Shown: positions 19,596 through 28,494, numbered from the stretch's first letter. The stretch: 64,000 bases of DNA from Winogradskya humida (GCF_016862215.1 NZ_BOMN01000142.1:1-64000); one strand, 5' to 3'. A program made the numbers and translations. The notes: generated from the letters alone by a model not told the origin.

Positions 19596-21155
19596 TCAGA
19601 CCCGGAAAGCACCGACCAGCACGCGTAGTTGTTCGGCGGTGCGAGCTACGTCGGCGCTGGCCTGGTTGCTTTGGTGAACGCCCTCTACGGAGGCGTTGCT
19701 GGCCCGCGATACATCCGCGATGCTGCCGGCGATGCGTTCGGCGCCGGCAGCTACTTCGGCGATGCTGCGTGACATCTCCGCGGTAGTGGCGGTCTGTTCC
19801 TCGACGGCGCTGGCGATGGTGGTCTGGTAGTCGTTGATCTTCGCGATGACCTCGCTGATCCGGTTGATGACCTCGACAGCGCCGCCGGTGTCGGACTGGA
19901 TCGCTGCGACCCGGCTGCTGATGTCCTCGGTGGCCTTCGCGGTCTCCTGTGCCAGGTCTTTGACCTCGGAGGCGACCACGGCGAAGCCTTTACCCAGCTC
20001 ACCCGCGCGGGCGGCCTCGATAGTGGCGTTGAGGGCGAGCAGGTTGGTTTGCTCCGCGATGGCGGTGATCAGCTTGATGACGTTACCGATTTCCGCGGAG
20101 GACTCACCGAGGCGTTCGATGCTCTGGGTGGCCAGGGTGGCTTCGGTGACGGCCTGACCGGCGATCTGCGCCGCCTGGTTGGTGTTCTCGGCGATCTCCC
20201 GGATGGACAGACTCATTTCCTCGCCACCGGCGGCGACGGTCTGCACATTACGGGAGATCTCGTCGGCTTCGGTTGACGCCGCCGCGGTCTGCGCGTTGGT
20301 CTGTTGGGTGGCCCCGGCGATCTCCGAGCTCGTCGCGGCCAGCTCGGTGGCTGCACCGGCGAGGGTGTCGGCGTTGGCGGCCATCGCCTGCATCGCTTCC
20401 CGCATCGTGTTCACCGCCTGGTCCAGTCCGGCGGCCATGACGCCGAGCTCATCGCGGGAGTCGACGTCGGTGCGCTGGGTCAAGTCACCGGTGGCGAGCG
20501 CGGCGACGACTTCACCGACCCGCCGCACCGGGCGCAGGATCGACCGCAGCAACGGCACCGACAACACGGCTAGGGCGAGCAGGCCGAGTCCGGCGACCAG
20601 CAGCATCCAAAGACGCGCCGCGCTTTTCGTGGCGGCCATCGACTGCTGATGCGACGTGACTTCGGCGTCCAGCTGGTCGTGGACCGCGCTGATGGCGTCG
20701 TCGACGGCGTTGTTCTGCTCGGCGATCGAGTCGTAGCGGCCCTCGATGGCCGCCACATCGGCTTTGGCGTCGGCGGTGAACGTCGTGACAAAGGTATTGA
20801 ACGCCGCCACTTTGGTACCGAGGTCATCGATGTTGTCGTCGACGGTTCCCGGCAGGACGTACTGCGACGCCGCGTCCAGGGCCTCATTGGCGGAGGTCAC
20901 GTCATCAGCGGCGTCACCGGTGGTGTCGTCACCGTGCGCGGCCCGATACGCGTCGACCTTCAGCTCGCTCTCGCGGGTATCGAGGTGATTCAGCGCGGAC
21001 TTGGCGGAAACGTAGTCCCGCAACGTCTGGGCATGATCGTTGAGGTCTTCCTGCGACCAGATGCCGATACCCGTGACCGTGGCGGTGACCACCACCCCGA
21101 TCGCCACAATCGATGACAACCGCACGCCGATACGGACATCAGCAAGACGAGGCAT
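19596..21155 (-). CDS. Methyl-accepting chemotaxis protein
   Basis: This 519-residue receptor has TM1 at about 13-32, a helical extracytoplasmic sensor, TM2 near 182-203 (LLVAGLGLLALAVLSVPLL), HAMP, and a signalling hairpin with tip EQTNLLALNATIEAARAGEL. The cytoplasmic halves of this and the upstream receptor are nearly interchangeable while the sensors differ, so they probably report different signals to the same kinase array. ATG at 21155, preceded by GGGGGGAA. A strong hairpin follows the stop, so it is likely monocistronic. Confidence 0.93.
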   Translation of the reverse strand: MPRLADVRIGVRLSSIVAIGVVVTATVTGIGIWSQEDLNDHAQTLRDYVSAKSALNHLDTRESELKVDAYRAAHGDDTTGDAADDVTSANEALDAASQYVLPGTVDDNIDDLGTKVAAFNTFVTTFTADAKADVAAIEGRYDSIAEQNNAVDDAISAVHDQLDAEVTSHQQSMAATKSAARLWMLLVAGLGLLALAVLSVPLLRSILRPVRRVGEVVAALATGDLTQRTDVDSRDELGVMAAGLDQAVNTMREAMQAMAANADTLAGAATELAATSSEIAGATQQTNAQTAAASTEADEISRNVQTVAAGGEEMSLSIREIAENTNQAAQIAGQAVTEATLATQSIERLGESSAEIGNVIKLITAIAEQTNLLALNATIEAARAGELGKGFAVVASEVKDLAQETAKATEDISSRVAAIQSDTGGAVEVINRISEVIAKINDYQTTIASAVEEQTATTAEMSRSIAEVAAGAERIAGSIADVSRASNASVEGVHQSNQASADVARTAEQLRVLVGAFRV

Positions 21156-21304
21156 GCGTGTTCCCCCCGGGTGTCACCGTTGATGTGGGCCTGTATGGCT
21201 CCGTCACCTGTGCATGTCGGCATCACCTGATATCTGCTGAGCGATCCGTTGAGCAGTTTCCTAAGACCCCGCCGGCGTATAAGGCCAGCTCCTACCATGA
21301 GGGG

Positions 21305-21520
21305 GTGCCCCCTGGCCTGGAGCAGCACTCCGACGTCACCGACAACGAACCAGTCACCGGCCTTATCGATGCGATGACCGCGATAATGGCGGACTCCGTC
21401 CTGCTGGCCCGGCAGCTGCACCACGCAGGACTGCTGTCGGACCAGGCTCTGACCGCTCTGCTCGCCCAAGAAGACCAGATCAGCGCAGGGATCACCCAGC
21501 TGGGCGCTGGCCACAAGTAA
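21305..21520 (+). CDS. Small hypothetical acidic helical protein (71 aa)
   Basis: It starts at a GTG (21305) and is transcribed divergently from the receptor. The sequence (GLIDAMTAIMADSVLLARQL, then LLSDQALTALLAQEDQISAG) is two amphipathic helices typical of small adaptor proteins. The frame extends upstream to 21113, but that part overlaps the receptor start and looks unnatural. No family recognised. It may belong to the chemotaxis/c-di-GMP block. Confidence 0.55.
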   Translation: MPPGLEQHSDVTDNEPVTGLIDAMTAIMADSVLLARQLHHAGLLSDQALTALLAQEDQISAGITQLGAGHK

Positions 21521-21601
21521 GTCGACGGCGTTGCCCAGCAAGCGCGGCTTGCCATCCACCGGCTGCAAGCGGTACGTAGCTGTGGGAGTCGCTACAACAC
21601 A

Positions 21602-21696
21602 CGGCGCAACCGGGGTACGCCACGTCTCGGGCCGCCCGGCTGGCGACCGGCGCTACGACATCGGATGTCGCGCTCAGAAAAGCGCCGGGGTTGCCG
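21602..21696 (+). promoter_or_regulatory. Structured leader RNA upstream of the GGDEF-EAL gene
   Basis: The leader can fold into a three-way junction. P1 pairs CGGCGCAACC (21602-21611, with a two-base bulge) with GGTTGCCG (21689-21696). P2 pairs GGTACGCC (21614-21621, bulged A) with GGCGACC (21642-21648). P3 pairs CCGGCGCT (21647-21654) with AGCGCCGG (21681-21688), so P2 and P3 compete for two bases. The 3' strand of P1 overlaps the TTG at 21691 and lies 12 bases before the likely GTG start, so folding could control translation. A c-di-GMP riboswitch is an attractive idea, but the canonical GEMM core is not clearly present. Confidence 0.4.
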
Positions 21697-21708
21697 AACG
21701 GGAACGCT

Positions 21709-23982
21709 GTGACCGGTGCGACCAGGGTGGGGCGGCGGCGAGACCTAAGGGTGTCCTGGATCGCCGTCGCCCTGACGGCGATCGTCGTGGCAGCACAGAT
21801 CGTCGCGCTGCTGGTCGACGGGGCGAGGTTGGCGATCACGTCCTACTCGCTTACGGTGCTCGACGTGCTGGGCCTGGTCTACAGCCTGCGGGCAACCCGG
21901 CGGGGTATGAACCGGTTCACCTGGCAGTCGCTGAGTACGGCCCGGGTGATGTCGATGGTGTCGACGGCGTGCCTGATCACCGCGCTGCACTCCAGCCAGG
22001 CCCGGTGGTGGTGGATCGGGGTGATAACCGGGCTGATCACGTACGTGTGCCTGGCGCTGGCCGCGGTGGCAGTTCCCGCCCAGCGGCTGCAAGGATCGCA
22101 GTGGGCCGCGTTCGCCGCCGAGGTACTCACCGTCACGGGCTGCGGGTTCATGTTCATCTGGCATTTTGTGCTGTCCCCGATCGTCGAGTCCGGCACCCGG
22201 GGTCATCTGCTCGTCCTCGCCCTCGGGTTCCCGCTGGGTGACCTGCTGCTACTGGTAGCGGTCACCGCGTTCCTGCTGCGCAGCGGGTTCCTGTCCATCT
22301 CGCGGCCGGTGGTCCTGCTCGTGGCCGGCATCGGGCTGTATCTCGTGGCCGACCTGCTGCTCGATGGTGTCGGCAACGACGGCGTCCGCAGCATGGGTTC
22401 ACGACCAGCAACGGTGAGCATGGTCGCGGCCTCACTGCTGCTGACCCTCGCCGCGCGATGGCAGGCCAGCACCCCCACGACCACCACGACCACTGCGGGA
22501 GCGAGTCCGGTGCCGCCGGTCTGGGCCACCTACTTCCCGTACGCCGCCACCGCAGCCGGTTTCACGTTGATGATCGTTGTCACTGTGCTCGACAACGCCC
22601 TGATGTCCTGGGGTGGCCTGGTCCTCGGCATGATCGTCATGACCGGTGCCGTCGTCGCCCGCCAGTTGCTGTCCCTGCGCGCTAGTCGCAGCCAGACCGT
22701 GACCGACATGCTGACCGGGCTCGCGAACCGCACCGGCCTGCACCACGCCCTGGACCGTGCCGTACGCCGCCAGGCCCCGGTCGCGCTTTTCGCCATCCAC
22801 CTCGACGGCTTCGACCAGATCAACACCCTGCACGGCCGCAGCGTCGGCAAAGCCCTGCTGACCGAGTTCGCTCACCTGCTGCGCTCCACCACCCGCAGCA
22901 CCGACATCGCCGCCCGCGCCGGCGGCGACGAGTTCACCCTGCTCGCCCACGACATCCGCACACCCGGCGAAGCGACCGCCGTGGCCCACCGCCTGCTCAC
23001 CACCGTCACAGCCTCCCCCGTGACGATCGGCGAGCTCACCCTTACCCTGCAGCTCAGCATCGGTATTAGCCTCACACAGCCCGACACCAGCGTGGAAGAA
23101 CTCACCCAGCGGGCCGCCGTCGCCCTGTACCAGGCCGAACGAGCCGGCAAACACAGCTATGCCCTGTACGACCCGTCGATGATCGACCGCCGCACCGAGG
23201 ACGCCCTGCTCGCCCGCGACCTCGACCACGCCGTCCCCGACGGCCAGCTACTGGTCCTGTACCAGCCCATGGTCGACCTTGCCACCGGCCAGCCGCGCGG
23301 TGTCGAGGCCCTGGTCCGCTGGCAGCACCCGCACCGCGGCCTCATCTCCCCGCTGGACTTCATCCCGATCGCCGAACGCACCGGCGCCATCACCATCATC
23401 GGCCTGCACGTCCTGGAGCAGGCCTGTCACCAGATCCAGGACTGGCGCCGGCAACTACCCGCCGACCGGCCGTTCTACGTCAGTGTCAACGTCTCACCCC
23501 GGCAACTACAGGAACCCACCCTGGTCGACGACATCCTCGCCGTCCTGGCCCGCACCGGCATGAAACCCGCAGATCTGGTCCTCGAAGTCACCGAATCCGC
23601 CGTCGTCGACGAACAGATCGCCATCCCAGCCCTGCGCACCCTGCGCGAACACGGCATCCGCGTCGCCATCGACGACTTCGGCACCGGCTACTCGTCACTG
23701 CACTACCTGACCCGGCTACCCGTCGACATCCTCAAAATCGACCGCAGCTTCGTCAACGAGCTCAACGGCACCGCCGAAGGCGCCGCCGTCGCCCAGGCCA
23801 TCATCCATCTCAGCAAGGCCCTGCATCTGAGCACCGTCGCCGAGGGCATCGAAACCACCAGGCAGGCCACCGAGTTGCAACACCTGGGCTGCGACATCGG
23901 CCAGGGCTACCTGTACGCCCGGCCACTGGTCCCGGACGACGTCACCGCCATGCTGCTGCACCACGTTGAGCAGCAGGCGTAA
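21709..23982 (+). CDS. Membrane GGDEF-EAL c-di-GMP cyclase/phosphodiesterase
   Basis: This protein makes and/or degrades c-di-GMP. An N-terminal block of about eight hydrophobic helices (first ~330 residues) is followed by a GGDEF domain with intact AGGDEF and an RSTD inhibitory site five residues before it, then an EAL domain with EALVRW, DDFGTGYSS and KIDRSFV all intact. Both activities are therefore possible; the GGDEF half may be a regulatory GTP sensor. Starts at 21691 (TTG) and 21709 (GTG) are both plausible; I prefer 21709. A foldable leader precedes it. It is followed 47 bases later by another GGDEF gene, probably cotranscribed. Confidence 0.92.
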   Translation: MTGATRVGRRRDLRVSWIAVALTAIVVAAQIVALLVDGARLAITSYSLTVLDVLGLVYSLRATRRGMNRFTWQSLSTARVMSMVSTACLITALHSSQARWWWIGVITGLITYVCLALAAVAVPAQRLQGSQWAAFAAEVLTVTGCGFMFIWHFVLSPIVESGTRGHLLVLALGFPLGDLLLLVAVTAFLLRSGFLSISRPVVLLVAGIGLYLVADLLLDGVGNDGVRSMGSRPATVSMVAASLLLTLAARWQASTPTTTTTTAGASPVPPVWATYFPYAATAAGFTLMIVVTVLDNALMSWGGLVLGMIVMTGAVVARQLLSLRASRSQTVTDMLTGLANRTGLHHALDRAVRRQAPVALFAIHLDGFDQINTLHGRSVGKALLTEFAHLLRSTTRSTDIAARAGGDEFTLLAHDIRTPGEATAVAHRLLTTVTASPVTIGELTLTLQLSIGISLTQPDTSVEELTQRAAVALYQAERAGKHSYALYDPSMIDRRTEDALLARDLDHAVPDGQLLVLYQPMVDLATGQPRGVEALVRWQHPHRGLISPLDFIPIAERTGAITIIGLHVLEQACHQIQDWRRQLPADRPFYVSVNVSPRQLQEPTLVDDILAVLARTGMKPADLVLEVTESAVVDEQIAIPALRTLREHGIRVAIDDFGTGYSSLHYLTRLPVDILKIDRSFVNELNGTAEGAAVAQAIIHLSKALHLSTVAEGIETTRQATELQHLGCDIGQGYLYARPLVPDDVTAMLLHHVEQQA

Positions 23983-24038
23983 GTCGCGTTCCCGCTGTTT
24001 CGTCCGGCCGTGGTGCCGAACAAGAAGGGGTGAGCATC

Positions 24039-25649
24039 GTGCAGAACCGGTCACCGCGGCGCCGCCTGACCTCTCTGGTAGCGGTGGTACTGGTGCTGGC
24101 GGCGGGATGCGCGGTGACAGTGGCGGCGTACGTGGCGGTCCGCGACGGTGAGACCCGCTATGCGGGACAGGTGATGGACCGCTACATCGACGACATCACC
24201 GAGACCGTCGCGGATCGGGTCGCCAGGTACGGCTCCACCCTGTCCGACCTCGCCTACGCCATCGGCGCCCAGACAGACCTGGAAGCCGATGACTTCACCC
24301 GCATCAGTACCGGCCTGGACGCCACCCGGCTACCCGGCGCCAGCGGTATCGGCTTCGTCGTCACCGCATCCACCACCCAGATACCGTCCGTGCAACGCAC
24401 CTGGCGTACGCACGGAGCGCCCGGCCTGACCCTGAAACCCGCAGCCGGCATCTCGGCCCATAATTTCGTCATCTTCGAGAAGGCGTTCGACGACCGTGAG
24501 GACATGCAGGGCACCGACCTGAGCATCAGCGCTCCTCTGGCCTCCGCGCTGGACACCGCCCGCCACAGCGGCACCCTCGCCATCAGCCCGGCCTACCAGC
24601 TCCTGCGCGACCGGTGGATGACACCCGAGCAACGGCAGACCTCCGTAGTTCTGGCTGCCCCGGTTTACACCGGGCTCGGGTCGTCCGCCCCGGACGAGTT
24701 CATCGGCTGGGTCGTCATGGGCCTGCGCGGGCAGGACTTCCTGGGCCAGACATTGCTCGGCCGCAGCCAGAAAGTCGTCCAGATCAGCATCACGGACACC
24801 ACCGCAGGTGACGCCCTGATCGCCGCCATCGCACCCGGGCGCCGGGTGAGCACCGCGAACCTGGAACGCCAGCAGAGTACCGCTGTCGCTCAGCGACGCT
24901 GGCACGTCACGGTATGGCCGACCACCCGGCTGCTCGCCAGCACCGACCGCGGCATGAGCCGGCTCACCCTGGCCGCCGGCATAGCCCTGTCAGTCCTGCT
25001 GGCCATGCTGGCCGGGGTCCTCACCGGCAGCCGCAACCGCGCCCTGGAACAGGTCGAGCGGGCCACCACCGAACTACGCCGCGACATCGACCGCCGCGAA
25101 CAGGTCGAAGCCCGCCTACACGAACGCGAGCAACAGTTGCAGCAACTCGCGTTCCATGACCCCCTCACCGGCCTGGCGAACCGGCTGCTGTTCTACGACC
25201 GCCTCACCCACGCCCTGGCCACCCACGCCCGCGGCAACCGCGTCTTCGCCGTGCTGTTCATCGACCTCGACGGCTTCAAACAAGTCAACGACCAACGCGG
25301 CCACAACGCCGGCGACACCGTCCTGCAAGTCGTCGCCGACCGCCTGCGCACCGGGCTACGCGCCAGCGACACCGTCGCACGCTTCGGCGGCGACGAATTC
25401 GCCATCATCATCGAAAGCCTCACCGGCATCGCCGACGCCCGCCCCACCGCCGAACGCATCATCGGCGTCGTCCAGGAACCCATCGACATCGACGGCACCC
25501 CCGCCCAGGTATCCGCCAGCGTCGGCATCGCCGTCAACCACCCCGGCGTCAGCGCCGACGACCTGATCCGGGAAGCCGACGCCGCCATGTACACGGCGAA
25601 GACCAGCGGCAAGAACCGCTACGCCGAAGCCGGCACCGCACCCCACTGA
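24039..25649 (+). CDS. CHASE-domain diguanylate cyclase
   Basis: This enzyme makes c-di-GMP in response to an extracellular cue. TM1 (about 10-32 from the start), an extracytoplasmic CHASE domain (about 40-300, with VIFEKAFDDREDMQGTDL typical of CHASE), TM2 (LAAGIALSVLLAMLAG), a short coiled coil and a GGDEF domain with FGGDEF plus the RASD inhibitory site. It starts DPLTGLANRLLFYDRL, a canonical GGDEF entry. GTG at 24039 is 8 bases after AAGAAGGGG; an in-frame GTG at 24030 overlaps that site and is less likely. It lacks an EAL domain. Confidence 0.92.
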   Translation: MQNRSPRRRLTSLVAVVLVLAAGCAVTVAAYVAVRDGETRYAGQVMDRYIDDITETVADRVARYGSTLSDLAYAIGAQTDLEADDFTRISTGLDATRLPGASGIGFVVTASTTQIPSVQRTWRTHGAPGLTLKPAAGISAHNFVIFEKAFDDREDMQGTDLSISAPLASALDTARHSGTLAISPAYQLLRDRWMTPEQRQTSVVLAAPVYTGLGSSAPDEFIGWVVMGLRGQDFLGQTLLGRSQKVVQISITDTTAGDALIAAIAPGRRVSTANLERQQSTAVAQRRWHVTVWPTTRLLASTDRGMSRLTLAAGIALSVLLAMLAGVLTGSRNRALEQVERATTELRRDIDRREQVEARLHEREQQLQQLAFHDPLTGLANRLLFYDRLTHALATHARGNRVFAVLFIDLDGFKQVNDQRGHNAGDTVLQVVADRLRTGLRASDTVARFGGDEFAIIIESLTGIADARPTAERIIGVVQEPIDIDGTPAQVSASVGIAVNHPGVSADDLIREADAAMYTAKTSGKNRYAEAGTAPH

Positions 25650-25958
25650 CCCGGCGGCGGGTACACCCGGACCTGACATCCACACGCCGCTGACCTGCCG
25701 GCTGCCAATGTCTTATGCGGTCTGAGGTGGACGGGCTGCGGCAGCCGCCTCTATCCTCAGCGCTACGCCGCTGCGCGTTCTCCCCCCGTGGAATTCGCAG
25801 CGGCGCCTCGACGCCACGTTTCCCCGTGATGGCATACCCGGGGACGCCAAGACCGGCACGCTGCAGAGAGCCGGCCCGGCTATCTGACGGCACAGCCCGC
25901 CATCGACGCTGAACTTCCAGCACGCTCAGGGCGTGACCGGATTACGGCCGCCGCCGCG
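25650..25958. other. Spacer without recognisable gene
   Basis: About 300 bases between the cyclase and the convergent HTH gene. No frame shows protein-like sequence, and I see no convincing hairpin. Confidence 0.4.
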
Positions 25959-26177
25959 CTACGACGCCTGTATCGCGCTGTGGGCCTGGTCGGGGCGGTG
26001 CACACCGAGCCACTTTTCAACGTCTACGGTGCGCCACACCTTGCCCTGGGCGAGGTCGGCAACCGGTTCGGGGAAGTCTCGGCGGCTGGTGATCTGGTAG
26101 GCCCGCTGTCTGCTGACCCCGCCCAGCCGGACACGAATTTCATGGGCACCGAGAAGACTGTCTTGCTCCGTTGACAT
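25959..26177 (-). CDS. AlpA/excisionase-like helix-turn-helix protein (72 aa)
   Basis: The protein begins MSTEQDSLLGAHEIRVRLGG and contains VSRQRAYQITSRRDFPEPV followed by GKVWRTVDVEKWL, the winged helix-turn-helix pattern of AlpA/MerR-like excisionase regulators. ATG at 26177 has GGGGG a few bases upstream; the frame is open 12 codons further up. Such proteins often belong to prophages or integrative elements, but this form is also a common stand-alone actinobacterial regulator. Nothing nearby shows an integrase partner. Confidence 0.7.
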   Translation of the reverse strand: MSTEQDSLLGAHEIRVRLGGVSRQRAYQITSRRDFPEPVADLAQGKVWRTVDVEKWLGVHRPDQAHSAIQAS

Positions 26178-26455
26178 GACCCCCATCATAGTCTCGTGAC
26201 AACTTGTCGCCAAGCCTTAGGCTGGAACCCTTTTCACTGCCACCGAACCTCGTGCCACGCAGGCACCTAACTACCAGCGACGGCACGGCGTGAGCGACTC
26301 GGGCGTAGCCCCCGCCCACGAACTGCCGCAGCATCTCCATGTCCGGCGGCGCGTCCCGTCGTTCAGCTAGCCCGCACACCCACTAGGCTACGACAACTAC
26401 CTCATGTGGTGCCTATAAGCTTGTCTAACCACTACTGATTGTGATTTGTCTAGTC

Positions 26456-26977
26456 GTGACTGACGTTCCCGCAGCCCGCCACATCACTCCCCTCGCCACC
26501 GACCAAGGGTCGCGTCGCTGGTCAGGTCACACCACGTCGTTTCGCATCGAGGACCTCGCCGGAACCGTGACCACCCACCGCACCGGCGACGGCACCACGG
26601 CCGGCTTCGACCTGCGCGTCGGCACGCACGGCTCCACCATGGCCGGGCTCACCGACGCCCTCGCCGCCGCCGCGTCCCTCGCCCTGCAACACGGCGCACC
26701 CCTGGCATCGATCACCGATGCCTGGCAGCAGACGTGGTTCGTGCCGAACGGCGTCACCGACGACCCCGACATCCCCCACACCACCTCGCTCGCCGACTAC
26801 GTCGCCCGCCGGGTGAGCATCGACCAGCCACCCACCGGCTCCGACACTTCGCCGGCGGTATCGCGTGCCGGGCAGTTCCCCGGCGATGACACCACCGATC
26901 CCCCGGCCCCGCGAACAGCTCATCGCGCTGCTCGAGGCATCACCGTGGATGATGCAGGTCCTCGCCACGGTGCATGA
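26456..26977 (+). CDS. Stand-alone TSCPD domain protein (NrdJ C-terminal-like)
   Basis: The segment HGSTMAGLTDALAAAASLAL, then GVTDDPDIPHTTSLADYVARR, matches the TSCPD domain at the end of B12-dependent ribonucleotide reductase NrdJ, where a Gly-Ser-Thr helix and a TDDPD loop are typical. Here the domain is alone, 173 residues, without the catalytic reductase. The GTG at 26456 gives the most compact start. The tail after about residue 130 is low-complexity and overlaps the next gene by 92 bases, so the protein may have gained an unnatural end. Function of isolated TSCPD proteins is unknown. Confidence 0.6.
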   Translation: MTDVPAARHITPLATDQGSRRWSGHTTSFRIEDLAGTVTTHRTGDGTTAGFDLRVGTHGSTMAGLTDALAAAASLALQHGAPLASITDAWQQTWFVPNGVTDDPDIPHTTSLADYVARRVSIDQPPTGSDTSPAVSRAGQFPGDDTTDPPAPRTAHRAARGITVDDAGPRHGA

Positions 26978-27479
26978 CAGCGGACTGCCCGACGCCTGGG
27001 TCGGGGCCGGCGCCGTCCGGGACCTGGTCTGGGGTCAGCTGTACGGGCACGGCTTCGACCCGGCCGACGTCCACGACATCGACGTCGCCTTCTACGACCC
27101 CGACCGCCTGGACTGGGACCGCAATGAACACGCGACCGCCCTGCTCGCCGCGGCGTGGCCGGGCCAACCGTGGGAAGCCCGCAACCAGGCCGCCATCCAT
27201 ACCTGGTTCCACCACCGCTTCGGCGGCGACCCGGTGGCGCCGTTCGCCTCGATCCAGGAAGCGGTCGCGTCGTGGCCCGAAACCGCCACTGCCGTCGCCG
27301 CCCGCCTCGACCACGACGGCACCGTGGATCTGTGCGCGCCGTACGGCCTGGACGACCTGCTCGCTGGGATCTGGCGGCGTAACCCCGCCCGCGTCACACT
27401 CGCCGAATCCCGTGCCAGGCTCGCCCGTCATCAACCGCGGCAGCGGTGGCCCGGCGTCAATGTCATCACGCCGTCCTGA
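26886..27479 (+). CDS. Nucleotidyltransferase-family protein (DUF925/NTP_transf_6)
   Basis: The protein follows the NTP_transf_6 pattern from end to end: VGAGAVRDLVWGQLYGHGF, HDIDVAFYDPD (the metal-binding Asp pair), WEARNQAAIHTWF and a C-terminal APYGLDDLLAGIWRRNP. Members are predicted nucleotidyltransferases of unknown substrate. At 197 residues it is full length. ATG at 26886 is preferred; a GTG at 26865 is an alternative. It overlaps the 3' end of the TSCPD gene in another frame, so the two are probably transcribed together. Confidence 0.85.
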   Translation: MTPPIPRPREQLIALLEASPWMMQVLATVHDSGLPDAWVGAGAVRDLVWGQLYGHGFDPADVHDIDVAFYDPDRLDWDRNEHATALLAAAWPGQPWEARNQAAIHTWFHHRFGGDPVAPFASIQEAVASWPETATAVAARLDHDGTVDLCAPYGLDDLLAGIWRRNPARVTLAESRARLARHQPRQRWPGVNVITPS

Positions 27480-27507
27480 CCCCGGCTCTAAAGCGGACCC
27501 GGGGTCA
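27477..27507. terminator. Bidirectional hairpin terminator
   Basis: TGACCCCGG (27477-27485) and CCGGGGTCA (27499-27507) form a perfect 9-bp stem with a 13-base loop, overlapping the stop of the nucleotidyltransferase gene and lying just before the end of the convergent MurF-like fragment. Confidence 0.7.
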
Positions 27508-27527
27508 GCCGCCTAGCGCGAACCACA

Positions 27528-27818
27528 TCAGCCGTCTCCCGAAAGCAAGCCGGGCGCGGCTGCCAGTTCGTCAGCAAGCGTCATCAGACCGACGCTGTCG
27601 GAGGCTTTCAGCAGCACGACATCACCCGCCGTCAGCCGCCCCGCCAGCGCGTCGGCGGCGGCCTCGCGGTCGGTGACATGTATCGCCTCGACACCACCGT
27701 GCGCTGCGGCGAACGCGAGCTGCCGGGCGCCGTCGTTGCCGACTGCCAGCAGGAACGCCAGCCCGCTGGACGCCGCGGCGGCGACCTCAGCGACAGTCCA
27801 CGGCAACATCCCCGGCAC
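27528..27818 (-). pseudogene. Collapsed MurF-like fragment (96 codons)
   Basis: The second half (LTAGDVVLLKASDSVGLMTLADELA) matches the C-terminal end of UDP-N-acetylmuramoyl-tripeptide D-alanyl-D-alanine ligase MurF, whose full length is ~450 residues. The first ~19 residues (MPGMLPWTVAEVAAAASSG) resemble the normal MurF N-terminus. The ATP-binding and most substrate domains are missing. I infer a large in-frame internal deletion leaving start and end joined. It cannot be an active ligase. Confidence 0.5.
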
Positions 27819-27987
27819 GCTACGACCTCGGTGGCCCGTTCAGCCCACGACCCTCCGCCGCCGCCAAACGAATCCCTCGTCCGTGCCCGCCATGCCCGGG
27901 TACCACCACAGCCATTCGGCAGGGTGATGCCGCGCTTCCGATACCATGATTCGCAGTTCAAGGACTATCGGGATTGGCGGATAGGAC

Positions 27988-28494
27988 GTGAAAGGCACTC
28001 CCCGTTTCGCCGTCTACATCATCGACAAGATCCTCAAAACCTACTGGCAAACATTCAAGCCGAAGACCTACGGTGTCAAGGCCCTGATACTGCACCCGTC
28101 CGACCCTGATGTGTGTGTACTGATCAGACAGTCCTACGGCGATCAAGAACGCTGGGGGCTGCCAGGAGGTGGCTACCGGCCCCGCAAAGAGTCGCCCGAG
28201 AGTGCCATCCGACGCGAGTGCCGAGAAGAGCTGGGGCTGATGTTCGAGCCAGCCGTCGATGTACTCGAAAACCTCGTGACGACAGCCGAAGGCAAGCGGG
28301 ACCATCTCACCCTTTTCCGGGTCACCGCACAATCGACGCGGCTTCGCCCAAACCCAGAAGTCGCGGAAGCCCTATGGACGCCCCTTGACTATTCTGGCCT
28401 TCCAGCAGGAACACGAATTTCCCGGTTCGCCGACATTGCTATATCTGCCCACCGCGAAGCCGGAGCGGCGCCGGGTCAAGGCCCTGACGCCTAG
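27988..28494 (+). CDS. NUDIX hydrolase
   Basis: NUDIX enzymes cleave nucleoside diphosphates linked to another moiety. The box is intact: GGGYRPRKESPESAIRREC continuing into REELGL (about residues 59-83), giving GX5EX7REUXEEXGU with all acidic ligands. An N-terminal IDKILKTYWQTFKPKTYGV extension precedes the fold. Substrate cannot be told from sequence. The start is a GTG at 27988. The last 4 bases overlap the convergent gene at 28491. Confidence 0.88.
   Translation: MKGTPRFAVYIIDKILKTYWQTFKPKTYGVKALILHPSDPDVCVLIRQSYGDQERWGLPGGGYRPRKESPESAIRRECREELGLMFEPAVDVLENLVTTAEGKRDHLTLFRVTAQSTRLRPNPEVAEALWTPLDYSGLPAGTRISRFADIAISAHREAGAAPGQGPDA

Noticed and set aside
17814-20887. Long plus-strand and minus-strand frames over the receptor genes
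   Set aside because: They are antisense or out-of-frame readings of the GC-rich receptor coding sequence with Arg/Pro/Ser-rich, domain-free products.
21602-21696. Naming the leader a GEMM-I c-di-GMP riboswitch
   Set aside because: Some blocks resemble GEMM, but the GNRA tetraloop, its receptor and the conserved CGCAAAG core are not clearly present, so only a structured leader is claimed.
22432-25685. Long antisense frames across the GGDEF genes
   Set aside because: They are Gly/Val/Asp-rich mirror readings produced by GC3 bias and have no ribosome sites or domains.
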